A DNA stretch of 11,064 nucleotides, from assembly GCA_938046755.1 (NCBI GenBank), contig CALIXC010000313.1, positions 1-11,064 of the forward strand, written 5' to 3'. Made by a program: the position numbers and the translations under genes. The notes under the pieces are model-generated. The model saw only the letters and a program-made list of their open reading frames with translations. It did no database searches and was not told where the DNA came from. Source of the stretch: an uncultured Lautropia sp. (GTDB lineage Bacteria > Pseudomonadota > Gammaproteobacteria > Burkholderiales > Burkholderiaceae_E). Shown here in pieces: positions 1 through 6,274 of this stretch (its first letter is position 1; each line of letters starts with the position of its first letter).

Positions 1-354
1 TGCCGGGGCTGGCAGCCGTGGTCGCCCGAGCGCCAGGCAGCGGCCCGCGCCGCAGGCGTGCCGGTCTTTGTGGACTTCTCGGCCGCCTGGTGCCTGAGCT
101 GTCAGGTCAACGAGAAAGTGGCATTGGACCGCGACGAAGTGCAGGCCGCTTTCCGCGACCGCAACGTGCTGCTGCTCAAGGCCGACTGGACGCGCCGCGA
201 TCCGGCCATCTCGGCCGAGCTGGCCCGCTTTGGCCGCAACAGCGTGCCGCTCTACCTGTTCTATGACGGCCGTGATCCGAAGGCCGCGCCCGTGCAGCTG
301 CCCGAGCTGCTGACGGTGGATACCGTGCTCAAGGCCATCGGCGCGGCGAAGTAA
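1..354 (+). CDS. C-terminal thioredoxin domain of a DsbD/ScsB-type thiol:disulfide interchange protein (5' truncated by window)
   Basis: The reading frame is open from base 1 to the TAA at 352-354, giving 117 residues of a protein that starts outside the window. The fragment is a thioredoxin-fold domain. It has a W-x-P-W-S-P-E-R approach, a PVFVDFSAAW strand, the redox motif C31-L-S-C34 followed by QVNE, and a probable cis-proline at P83 in SVPLYLF. WCLSCQVNE is typical of the C-terminal periplasmic domain of DsbD/ScsB/DipZ-like transmembrane reductases, which pass electrons from cytoplasmic thioredoxin to periplasmic thiol partners. The membrane domain and any N-terminal domain would lie upstream and cannot be judged here. 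The internal ATG/GTG near base 58 is not a real start, because the domain clearly continues before it. Its stop lies 13 bases from the convergent dapB stop. A free-standing membrane-tethered thioredoxin is possible but less likely given the motif style. Confidence 0.85.
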   Translation, partial: CRGWQPWSPERQAAARAAGVPVFVDFSAAWCLSCQVNEKVALDRDEVQAAFRDRNVLLLKADWTRRDPAISAELARFGRNSVPLYLFYDGRDPKAAPVQLPELLTVDTVLKAIGAAK

Positions 355-367
355 GCGACGCCCCCGA

Positions 368-1180
368 TCAGGCCAATTGGTTGCCGCTGGAAAGCCCCAG
401 CACGGCCCGCATGTCGTACAGGCCATGGGCCTTGTCGGCCAGGAAGCGGCAGGCGCGCAGGCTGCCGTCGGCGTAGTGGGCGCGGCTGGTGGCGCGGTGG
501 CGGATCTCGATCTGCTCGCCGTTGCCGGCAAAGAGCACCGTGTGGTCGCCCACGATGTCGCCGCCGCGGATGGTGGAAAAGCCGATGCTGCCAGGCTGGC
601 GCGGGCCGGTGTGGCCCTCGCGGGCGAAGACGCCGATCTCGGCCAGCGGCTTGCCCAGCTGCGTGGCGATGGCCTCGCCGATGGCCAGGGCCGTGCCCGA
701 GGGGGCATCCACTTTGTGGCGGTGGTGGGCCTCGATGACCTCGATGTCGGTGTCGGCCAGCATCTGCGTGGCCAGCTCGATGAGCCGGATGGCGGCATGG
801 ACGCCCGGGCTCATGTTGGCGGCCTGCACGATGGCGATGTCCTGTGCAGCCTGCTGGATGCGGGCGCGCTCTTCGGCCGAGAAGCCGGTGGTGCCGATGA
901 CCATCTTCACGCCATGCTGCCGGCAGGCGTCCAGGTAGACCATGCTGGCTTCGGGGCGGGTGAAGTCGATCAGCACCTGGCAGCCGGCCAGGGCTGCGTC
1001 AGTGCGGTCGGTGATGGTCACGCCGGTCTTTGCCCCCATGAAGGCACCGGCATCGGTGCCCAGCGCCGGGCTGTCGCTGCGGTCCAGCGCCGCAGCCAGT
1101 TCCATGTCGGGGGCGGCCAGGACGGCCTCGATCAGCATGCGCCCCATGCGGCCGGAGGCGCCAGTGATGGCGATCTTCAT
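368..1180 (-). CDS. dapB: 4-hydroxy-tetrahydrodipicolinate reductase
   Basis: This is a cytoplasmic enzyme of 270 residues, the usual length for the family. It reduces the DapA product (4-hydroxy-tetrahydrodipicolinate) with NAD(P)H in the diaminopimelate/lysine pathway that feeds peptidoglycan. Seen in the sequence: the N-terminal Rossmann motif GASGRMGR (residues 7-14), DFTRP (72-76), GTTG (97-100), and the signature E-A-H-H-R-H-K-V-D-A-P-S-G-T-A around 150-164. That signature includes the catalytic histidine pair H152-H153 and substrate-binding K156. GGDIVGDHTV (from about 206) and the C-terminal GLYDMRAVLGL complete the match. The ATG at 1180 is chosen because MKIAITGASG is the standard N-terminus. 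It overlaps the bamE stop as ATGA, and an AAGG-like stretch lies about 11 bases upstream. It is the second gene of a bamE-dapB pair and is probably cotranscribed and translationally coupled. No defects are visible. Confidence 0.97.
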   Translation of the reverse strand: MKIAITGASGRMGRMLIEAVLAAPDMELAAALDRSDSPALGTDAGAFMGAKTGVTITDRTDAALAGCQVLIDFTRPEASMVYLDACRQHGVKMVIGTTGFSAEERARIQQAAQDIAIVQAANMSPGVHAAIRLIELATQMLADTDIEVIEAHHRHKVDAPSGTALAIGEAIATQLGKPLAEIGVFAREGHTGPRQPGSIGFSTIRGGDIVGDHTVLFAGNGEQIEIRHRATSRAHYADGSLRACRFLADKAHGLYDMRAVLGLSSGNQLA

Positions 1181-1599
1181 GAATTCACGTGCCTTTCGGT
1201 GGGTTGGTAGCCGGGCAGGGCCGGATCGTTCGGGTCGTCGCGCTCGGGCAGGCGATCATGCTTGATGTCGCTGACGCGGCCGTCGGCAAAGAACACCGTC
1301 ACGCGGCGCAGCTCGGAATCGCCGTTCGGATACTGGAAGCGGAAGACGTATTCCCAGCGGTTGGGGTGGAACACGTCGGCCAGCAGCGGGGTGCCGATGC
1401 GCAGTCGCACCTCGTCGGGTGCCATGCCGGTGTGCACCTCGTCCAGCATCTGCTGGTTGATGTAGTTGCCCTGCGGAATGGCAAAGCGATAGGGTTCCAG
1501 AAAGCCGCTGCGCGAGCGGTCGCTGGCGCAGCCGGCCAGCGTGGCGGCCGCGGCCAGCAGCAACAGCGTGCCGGGGATGCGGGAAAGACGGATGGGCAT
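1177..1599 (-). CDS. bamE: Outer membrane protein assembly factor BamE (SmpA/OmlA lipoprotein)
   Basis: This is a 140-residue lipoprotein of the SmpA/OmlA family. BamE is a small outer-membrane lipoprotein of the BAM complex, which folds beta-barrel proteins into the outer membrane. The start at 1599 gives a good lipoprotein signal: positive N-terminus (MPIRLSR), hydrophobic Leu/Ala core, then lipobox L-A-G-C with Cys24 as the lipidated residue. The mature part has the expected order: PYRFAIPQGNYINQQML, TGMAPDEVRLRIGTPLLADVFHPNRW, then a YVFRF strand and RRVTVFFADGRV. The open frame extends upstream to 1845, but that extension is Arg/Pro-rich and would bury the signal peptide, so I reject it. 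There is an AGGAG about 12 bases before the chosen ATG, a rather long spacing. The stop overlaps the dapB start by four bases. In many betaproteobacteria the gene divergent from bamE is fur; here it is an efflux operon. Confidence 0.92.
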   Translation of the reverse strand: MPIRLSRIPGTLLLLAAAATLAGCASDRSRSGFLEPYRFAIPQGNYINQQMLDEVHTGMAPDEVRLRIGTPLLADVFHPNRWEYVFRFQYPNGDSELRRVTVFFADGRVSDIKHDRLPERDDPNDPALPGYQPTERHVNS

Positions 1600-1794
1600 C
1601 AGAGGGATGGGCTCCTGGGTTGTGCGGAGGGTGCCGGTGGCATGGCGCGGTCCGGGCCTGAACCGGCAATGATGCCATGGCCGGCACCACAGGGCGGGTC
1701 GGCGGGCATGAGGCGGGCGCCGGGAAGGCACGGGGGCGGTGCGACACCGGCTGGGCCGTCTGTCGCTTCCTGGGCACGCCTGCCGTCGGCGCTG

Positions 1795-1816
1795 TGTAAA
1801 GTTCCTGCAAAGTTCG
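1795..1816. repeat. 11-bp tandem direct repeat (TGTAAAGTTCC / TGCAAAGTTCG), candidate regulator site
   Basis: Two adjacent 11-bp units match at 9 of 11 positions and share AAAGTTC at 1798-1804 and 1809-1815. An exact 11-bp step is typical of binding sites for OmpR/PhoB-family response regulators, and mdtABC of E. coli is controlled by such a regulator (BaeR). The site ends about 34 bases upstream of the TATGAT of the efflux operon. Read on the minus strand, the same bases give GGAACTT twice in near form (GGAACTT at 1805-1799 and CGAACTT). GGAACTT is the classical sigma-E -35 element, and E. coli bamE belongs to the sigma-E regulon. I find no matching -10 at the right distance for that reading. 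The repeat is seen; both functional readings are inference. Confidence 0.45.
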
Positions 1817-1850
1817 GGCTGCCAGGGGCCGGCCGGTGCAGGCATCCCCG

Positions 1851-1856
1851 TATGAT
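1851..1856 (+). promoter_or_regulatory. Candidate -10 element (TATGAT) of the RND efflux operon
   Basis: TATGAT matches the sigma-70 -10 consensus at five of six positions and stands out in a GC-rich stretch. It lies 33 bases upstream of the ATG at 1890, so transcription would start near 1862-1864 with a short leader. No recognisable -35 is present at 16-18 bases upstream (around 1827-1834), nor an extended -10 TG. This would fit a promoter dependent on an activator, and the direct repeat just upstream could be its site. The position also supports translation starting at 1890 rather than at the GTG at 1836, which would lie upstream of the transcript. Confidence 0.4.
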
Positions 1857-1889
1857 AAGGGCTTCCTTCTCCCTGCTGTTTTCGCCTTC

Positions 1890-3155
1890 ATGTCCTTATC
1901 GTCTCACAAGGCGTCCGGACGCCGTACCACGCTGGTGGTCACGGCCCTGGTGCTGCTGGCCGTCGGTGCCGGCCTCTGGTTCTGGGTTCTGAAACCCGCT
2001 TCCCACGGCACCGTCGTGCCCGATGGGCCGCCCCCGCCGCCGGGCGCCGGCGGGCCGGGTGGCATGTCGCCCGTTACCGTCAGCGTGGTGAGTGCCGAGC
2101 AGGGGGCCTTTCCGGTGGTGATTCGCGCCGTGGGCAACGTCACCCCCTACAACACCGTCACCGTGGTGCCGCAGGTGGAAGGGCGGCTGCTGCGCGTGCA
2201 TTTCCAGGAAGGTGCGCACGTGCAGGCCGGCCAGCTGCTGGCCGAGCTGGATCCGCGTGCGCTGCAGGCCAGCCTGGACGAGGCGCGAGGCACCCAGGCG
2301 CAGAACCAGGCCGAGCTGAAGAATGCCCGTTCCGATCTGGCGCGCTACGAGCGGCTCTATCGGCAGGATTCGGTGTCCCGCCAGCAGCTGGAGACCCAGC
2401 GGGCGCTGGTGCGGCAGCTGCAGGCACGTTCGACCACCGACCAGGCCAAGGTGGACAATGCCCGGGTACAGCTGGGCTACACGAAGATCCACGCGCCGGT
2501 GGCCGGCCGGCTGGGGCTTCTGAAGACCAACATCGGCGCGATGATCGGTCCCTCCACCACGGACGGCCTGGTCAGCATCGTGCAGACCGACCCCATCTCG
2601 GTGATCTTCGGCGTGCCGGAGGTGCAGCTGACGGCGCTGCGCGACGCGATGGCCGCCGCTGCCGGCAACGGTCTGGAGGTGGAGGCCTGGGACCGCAGCG
2701 AGCAGGGCCGGCTGGCCAGCGGCCGCCTCACCACGCTGGACAACCAGATCGACACCACAACCGGATCGCTGCGGGTTCGGGCGCGCTTCGACAATCCGGG
2801 TGAGACACTCTTTCCCAACCAGTTCGTGAACATCCGCCTGACGCTGCAGACGCTGCCCAAGGCCGTCAGCGTGCCGGTGGATGCGGTGCAGTTCGGCACC
2901 CAGGGCAACTATGTCTATGTGGTGCGCGATGACAAGGCCCATGTGCAGGTCGTGAAGCTGGGCGCCACCACGGCCGATCGGGTGCAGATCGTCGAGGGCC
3001 TGGCCGCCGGCGAGCGGGTGGTGCTGGAAGGCATGGACCGGTTGCGCAACGGCAGCGCCGTGAAGATCGTGGCCGCCACCGAAGGTGATCCGGATGCACT
3101 GCTGGCCCCGGGGCCGGGTGAAGGCCCGGCCGGTGGCCCGCCGCCCGGACCCTGA
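1890..3155 (+). CDS. mdtA: RND efflux periplasmic adaptor subunit, MdtA/MuxA type
   Basis: This membrane-fusion protein (HlyD/AcrA family) links an RND permease to an outer-membrane channel; it has 421 residues from the ATG at 1890. Order seen: short basic N-terminus; one hydrophobic segment (about 13-33) acting as membrane anchor or uncleaved signal; a Pro/Gly-rich linker (46-58); first lipoyl half (about 91-122, VPQVEGRL and GAHVQAGQLLAELDP); an alpha-hairpin rich in Gln, Ala and Arg (about 126-195); second lipoyl half (TKIHAPVAGRLG from 198); beta-barrel (about 235-320); and a membrane-proximal domain (about 325-395). A Gly/Pro-rich tail of about 17 residues ends the protein. There is no lipobox Cys, unlike AcrA. 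The alternative GTG start at 1836 adds 18 residues with no support. No Shine-Dalgarno sequence is evident before 1890. The permease gene starts 8 bases after the stop. Closeness to MdtA/MuxA is supported by the two different permeases that follow. Confidence 0.93.
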   Translation: MSLSSHKASGRRTTLVVTALVLLAVGAGLWFWVLKPASHGTVVPDGPPPPPGAGGPGGMSPVTVSVVSAEQGAFPVVIRAVGNVTPYNTVTVVPQVEGRLLRVHFQEGAHVQAGQLLAELDPRALQASLDEARGTQAQNQAELKNARSDLARYERLYRQDSVSRQQLETQRALVRQLQARSTTDQAKVDNARVQLGYTKIHAPVAGRLGLLKTNIGAMIGPSTTDGLVSIVQTDPISVIFGVPEVQLTALRDAMAAAAGNGLEVEAWDRSEQGRLASGRLTTLDNQIDTTTGSLRVRARFDNPGETLFPNQFVNIRLTLQTLPKAVSVPVDAVQFGTQGNYVYVVRDDKAHVQVVKLGATTADRVQIVEGLAAGERVVLEGMDRLRNGSAVKIVAATEGDPDALLAPGPGEGPAGGPPPGP

Positions 3156-3163
3156 ACACCGTC

Positions 3164-6100
3164 ATGAATTTCTCCCGTCCCTTCATCCTGCGGCCCATCG
3201 CCACGTCGCTGCTGATGGTGGCGCTGCTGGTGGCCGGCATGCTGGCCTGGCGGCTGCTGCCGGTGGCGGCGCTGCCGCAGGTCGACTATCCGGTCATCCA
3301 GGTGCAGGCCACGCTGCCGGGCGCCAGTCCCGACACGGTGGCGCGGATGATCACCGCGCCGCTGGAGCGCTACCTGGGCCAGATTTCCGGCCTCAAGCAG
3401 ATGTCCTCGGCCAGCGGCGCCGGCGTCTCGGTCATCACGCTGCAGTTTGCGCTGGACAGTGACCTGGGGGTGGCCGAGCAGGACGTGCAGTCGGCGCTGG
3501 ACAATGCCGAGAGCCTGCTGCCCGACGGTATGCCGGCCCCGCCGCGCTACCGCAAGGTCAATCCGGCCGACACGCCGATCCTGACGCTGGCGGTCAGCTC
3601 GAAGACCCTGCCGCTGCCGCAGATCCATGACCTGGTGGACACCCGCATGGCGCAGAAGCTGGCGCAGGTGCAGGGCGTGGGTCAGGTGAGCCTGGCCGGC
3701 GGCCAGCGCCCGGCCATCCGCGTGCAGGCCGATTCCGCCGCGTTGAAGGCCGCCGGGCTCACGCTGGCCGACGTGCAGAAGGTGATTGCCTCGGCCAATG
3801 CCAATCTGCCCAAGGGCAGCTTCGACGGCCCGGTGCGCAGCACCACGCTGGACGCCAACGACCAGCTGACCACGGTGGCCCAGTACGAGGACCTGGTGGT
3901 GACCTGGAAGAACGGCGTGCCGCTGCGCGTGCGCGACGTGGCCACCGTGATGCAGGGGCCCGAGGACCGCTTTCTGGCCGCCTGGGCCGACGCCGAGCGG
4001 GCCATCCTGATCAGCGTGCAGCGCCAGCCCGATGCCAACGTCATCGAGGTGGCTGACCGGGTGCGTGCGCTGCTGCCGCGGCTGACGGCCACGCTGCCGG
4101 CCAGCGTGGACGTGCGCATCCTCACCGACCGTACCGAGAGCATCCGCAGCTCGGTGCGTGACGTGCAGGTGGAGCTGGTGCTGGCCGTGGGGCTGGTGGT
4201 GCTGGTGACGCTCGTGTTCCTGCGCTCGGTGCGCATGACGCTGATTCCGGCCGTGGTGGTGCCCATCTCGCTGGTGGGCACCTTTGCCGCCATGTACCTG
4301 GCCGACTATTCGCTCAACAACCTCAGCCTGATGGCGCTCACCATCGCCACCGGCTTCGTGGTCGATGACGCCATCGTGATGATGGAGAACATCGCCCGCC
4401 ACCGGGAGCAGGGCAAGCCGGCGCTGCAGGCCGCCCTGGACGGCGCGAAGGAGATCGGCTTCACGCTGGTGTCGCTCACCGTCTCGCTGGTGGCCGTCCT
4501 GATTCCGCTGCTCTTCATGGGCGACGTGGTGGGGCGGCTCTTTCATGAATTTGCCGTCACGCTGGCGGTGGCCATCGGCATCTCGCTGCTGGTGTCGCTG
4601 ACACTCACGCCCATGATGTCGGCGCGGATGCTGAAAGGCGAGACAGGACACGACGGAGCAGGGCCGTCGGCGCGTCCCGCGCTGCTGGACCGGCTGATTG
4701 CCGCCTACGGCCGCAGCCTGGACCGCGTGCTGGATCACCAGGGGCTGATGCTGCTGGTGATGCTGGCCACGCTGGGGCTGACGGTCTGGCTGTACCTGCT
4801 GGTGCCCAAGGGCTTCTTCCCGGTGCAGGACAGTGGCGTCATCCAGGTGGTGACGCAGGCGCCCGGCACGATCTCGTTCGAGGCCATGAAGCAGCAGCAG
4901 GAGGCGGTGGCCCGCCAGCTGCTGGAGGATCCGGACGTGGCCAGCCTGTCGTCATTCATCGGCGTGGACGGCAGCAACACCGCGCTCAACACGGGCCGGA
5001 TGCTGCTGAACCTGAAGTCGCACGAGGACCGCGCTAACGACGTGCTGGCCATCATCGACCGGCTGCGCCGCCGGATGGCCGAGCGGCCCGAGGCCGAGCG
5101 CCGGACCATGGGCGTCTGGTTCCAGCCGGTGCAGGAGCTTTCCATCGAGGACCGCATCAGCCGTGCCCAGTACCAGATGACGCTGAGCACACCCGACACG
5201 GCGCTGCTGGCCGAGTGGGTGCCGCGCCTGCAGGCCGCGCTGGCCCAGCGGCCCGAGCTGGCCGACATCGGCAGCGATCTGCAGAACGACGGCTGGCAGG
5301 CCTACGTGGAGATCGATCGCACCGCCGCCGCTCGCCTGGGTGTGCAGGTGCAGACCATCACCGCGGCCCTGCAGAATGCCTTCGCGCAGCGGCAGATTGC
5401 CACGCTCTTCACGCAGTCCAACCAGTACCGCGTGGTGCTGGAGCAGGATCCGGCGCGGGCCCAGGGCATGGCGGCGCTGGACCACGTGTTCGTGGCGGCG
5501 TCCGACGGCACGCCGGTGGCGCTTTCCGCCCTGGCGCACTGGCGCAACCGCAAGGCGCCGGTGGTGGTGAACCATCAGTCGCAGTTCCCGGCGGCCACGC
5601 TGTCCTTCAACCTGGGCAACGGCCATTCGCTGGGGGATGCGGTGGCGGCCGTGGAAGAGGTGCAGCAGCAGCTGGGCTGGCCGCTGTCCATCGAGAGCCG
5701 CTTCCTGGGGGCCGCCGAGGCGTTCCGGGCATCGCTGTCGAACACGCTGTGGCTGGTGCTGGCCGCCGTGGTGGTGATGTACCTCGTGCTGGGCATCCTG
5801 TACGAGAGCGCCATTCACCCCATCACCATCCTGTCCACGCTGCCCTCGGCCACGGTGGGGGCGCTACTGGCGCTGCTCGTCAGCGGTCGGGCGCTGGACA
5901 TGGTGGCCGTCATCGGCATCGTGCTGCTCATCGGCCTGGTGAAGAAGAACGGCATCATGATGGTGGACTTCGCGCTGGAGGCCGAGCGTCATGAACGGCT
6001 TTCGGCACGTGCGGCCATCCACCGTGCTGCCATCCTGCGTTTCCGGCCCATCCTGATGACCACGCTGGCCGCGCTGCTGGGCGCGCTGCCGCTGATGCTG

Positions 6101-6244
6101 GCCAGCGGGTCGGGCGCCGAGCTGCGCCAGCCGCTGGGTCTGGTGATGGTGGGAGGGCTGCTGGTCAGCCAGGTGCTCACGCTCTACACCACGCCCGTCA
6201 TCTACCTGTTCTTCGAGCGGATCGCGCAGCGCCGAGGCCGATGA
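3164..6244 (+). CDS. mdtB: RND efflux permease subunit, MdtB/MuxB type
   Basis: This is an inner-membrane proton-driven exporter of the RND (AcrB/HAE1) superfamily. Its 1026 residues are normal for the MdtB/MdtC group. The opening (RPIATSLLMVALLVAG, then LPVAALPQVDYPVIQV), SGLKQMSSASGAGVSVITLQF, KVNPADTPILTLAVSS and GGQRPAIRV track E. coli MdtB rather than MdtC. Expected layout: TM1 near 10-31, first periplasmic porter loop to about 330, TM2-TM6 to about 485, TM7 near 527-547, second porter loop, TM8 from about 862, and TM12 near the end. The proton-relay residues are present: D401-D402 in GFVVDDAIVMMEN (TM4) and K928 in GLVKKNGIMMVDF (TM10). MdtB-type subunits assemble with an MdtC-type partner into a heterotrimer, and that partner follows 30 bases downstream. 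The start ATG has no obvious Shine-Dalgarno, so translation may be coupled to the adaptor gene. The ATG is fixed by the conserved MNFSRPFI N-terminus. Confidence 0.95.
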   Translation: MNFSRPFILRPIATSLLMVALLVAGMLAWRLLPVAALPQVDYPVIQVQATLPGASPDTVARMITAPLERYLGQISGLKQMSSASGAGVSVITLQFALDSDLGVAEQDVQSALDNAESLLPDGMPAPPRYRKVNPADTPILTLAVSSKTLPLPQIHDLVDTRMAQKLAQVQGVGQVSLAGGQRPAIRVQADSAALKAAGLTLADVQKVIASANANLPKGSFDGPVRSTTLDANDQLTTVAQYEDLVVTWKNGVPLRVRDVATVMQGPEDRFLAAWADAERAILISVQRQPDANVIEVADRVRALLPRLTATLPASVDVRILTDRTESIRSSVRDVQVELVLAVGLVVLVTLVFLRSVRMTLIPAVVVPISLVGTFAAMYLADYSLNNLSLMALTIATGFVVDDAIVMMENIARHREQGKPALQAALDGAKEIGFTLVSLTVSLVAVLIPLLFMGDVVGRLFHEFAVTLAVAIGISLLVSLTLTPMMSARMLKGETGHDGAGPSARPALLDRLIAAYGRSLDRVLDHQGLMLLVMLATLGLTVWLYLLVPKGFFPVQDSGVIQVVTQAPGTISFEAMKQQQEAVARQLLEDPDVASLSSFIGVDGSNTALNTGRMLLNLKSHEDRANDVLAIIDRLRRRMAERPEAERRTMGVWFQPVQELSIEDRISRAQYQMTLSTPDTALLAEWVPRLQAALAQRPELADIGSDLQNDGWQAYVEIDRTAAARLGVQVQTITAALQNAFAQRQIATLFTQSNQYRVVLEQDPARAQGMAALDHVFVAASDGTPVALSALAHWRNRKAPVVVNHQSQFPAATLSFNLGNGHSLGDAVAAVEEVQQQLGWPLSIESRFLGAAEAFRASLSNTLWLVLAAVVVMYLVLGILYESAIHPITILSTLPSATVGALLALLVSGRALDMVAVIGIVLLIGLVKKNGIMMVDFALEAERHERLSARAAIHRAAILRFRPILMTTLAALLGALPLMLASGSGAELRQPLGLVMVGGLLVSQVLTLYTTPVIYLFFERIAQRRGR

Positions 6245-6274
6245 GGTCGTCCCTGCCGTGATCGCCCATAGCCG

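Larger units (their letters stand above)
1600..1889. promoter_or_regulatory. Divergent intergenic region between bamE and the RND efflux operon
   Basis: These 290 bases contain no convincing gene. The open frames that cross them are extensions of bamE (minus) and of the adaptor gene (plus) that lack family similarity. The region must carry the promoters of both divergent operons. Visible inside it are an 11-bp tandem repeat at 1795-1816 and a TATGAT -10-like hexamer at 1851-1856 facing the efflux operon. The part next to bamE (about 1600-1790) is very GC-rich, and I see no clear sigma-70 promoter for bamE in it. The role as a shared control region is inferred from gene orientation. Confidence 0.6.

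Noticed and set aside
355..367. Bidirectional terminator between the convergent dsbD-like gene and dapB
   Set aside because: The gap is only 13 bases with no stem-loop visible in it or in the adjacent gene ends.
377..1210. Long open frame (277 codons) on the + strand opposite dapB
   Set aside because: It is an antisense shadow of dapB caused by high GC; the protein is low-complexity Gly/Ala/Val/Asp with no family features, while dapB on the other strand is unmistakable.
1781..1805. Complete sigma-E promoter for bamE (GGAACTT plus -10) on the minus strand
   Set aside because: The -35 core is perfect, but at 15-17 bases spacing there is no TCTGA-like -10, only GC-rich sequence, so I kept it only as an alternative reading of the repeat.
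1600..1845. N-terminal extension of bamE to 1845
   Set aside because: It would put an Arg/Pro-rich stretch of 82 residues before a good lipoprotein signal peptide; the start at 1599 fits the family.
1836..1889. Upstream GTG start for the adaptor gene
   Set aside because: It lies upstream of the likely -10 element and adds 18 residues without family support; the ATG at 1890 places a normal anchor segment near the N-terminus.
2915..4738. 607-codon minus-strand open frame across the end of the adaptor gene and half of the first permease gene
   Set aside because: The product is His/Gln/Arg/Gly-rich with no recognisable domain and lies opposite two certain RND genes.
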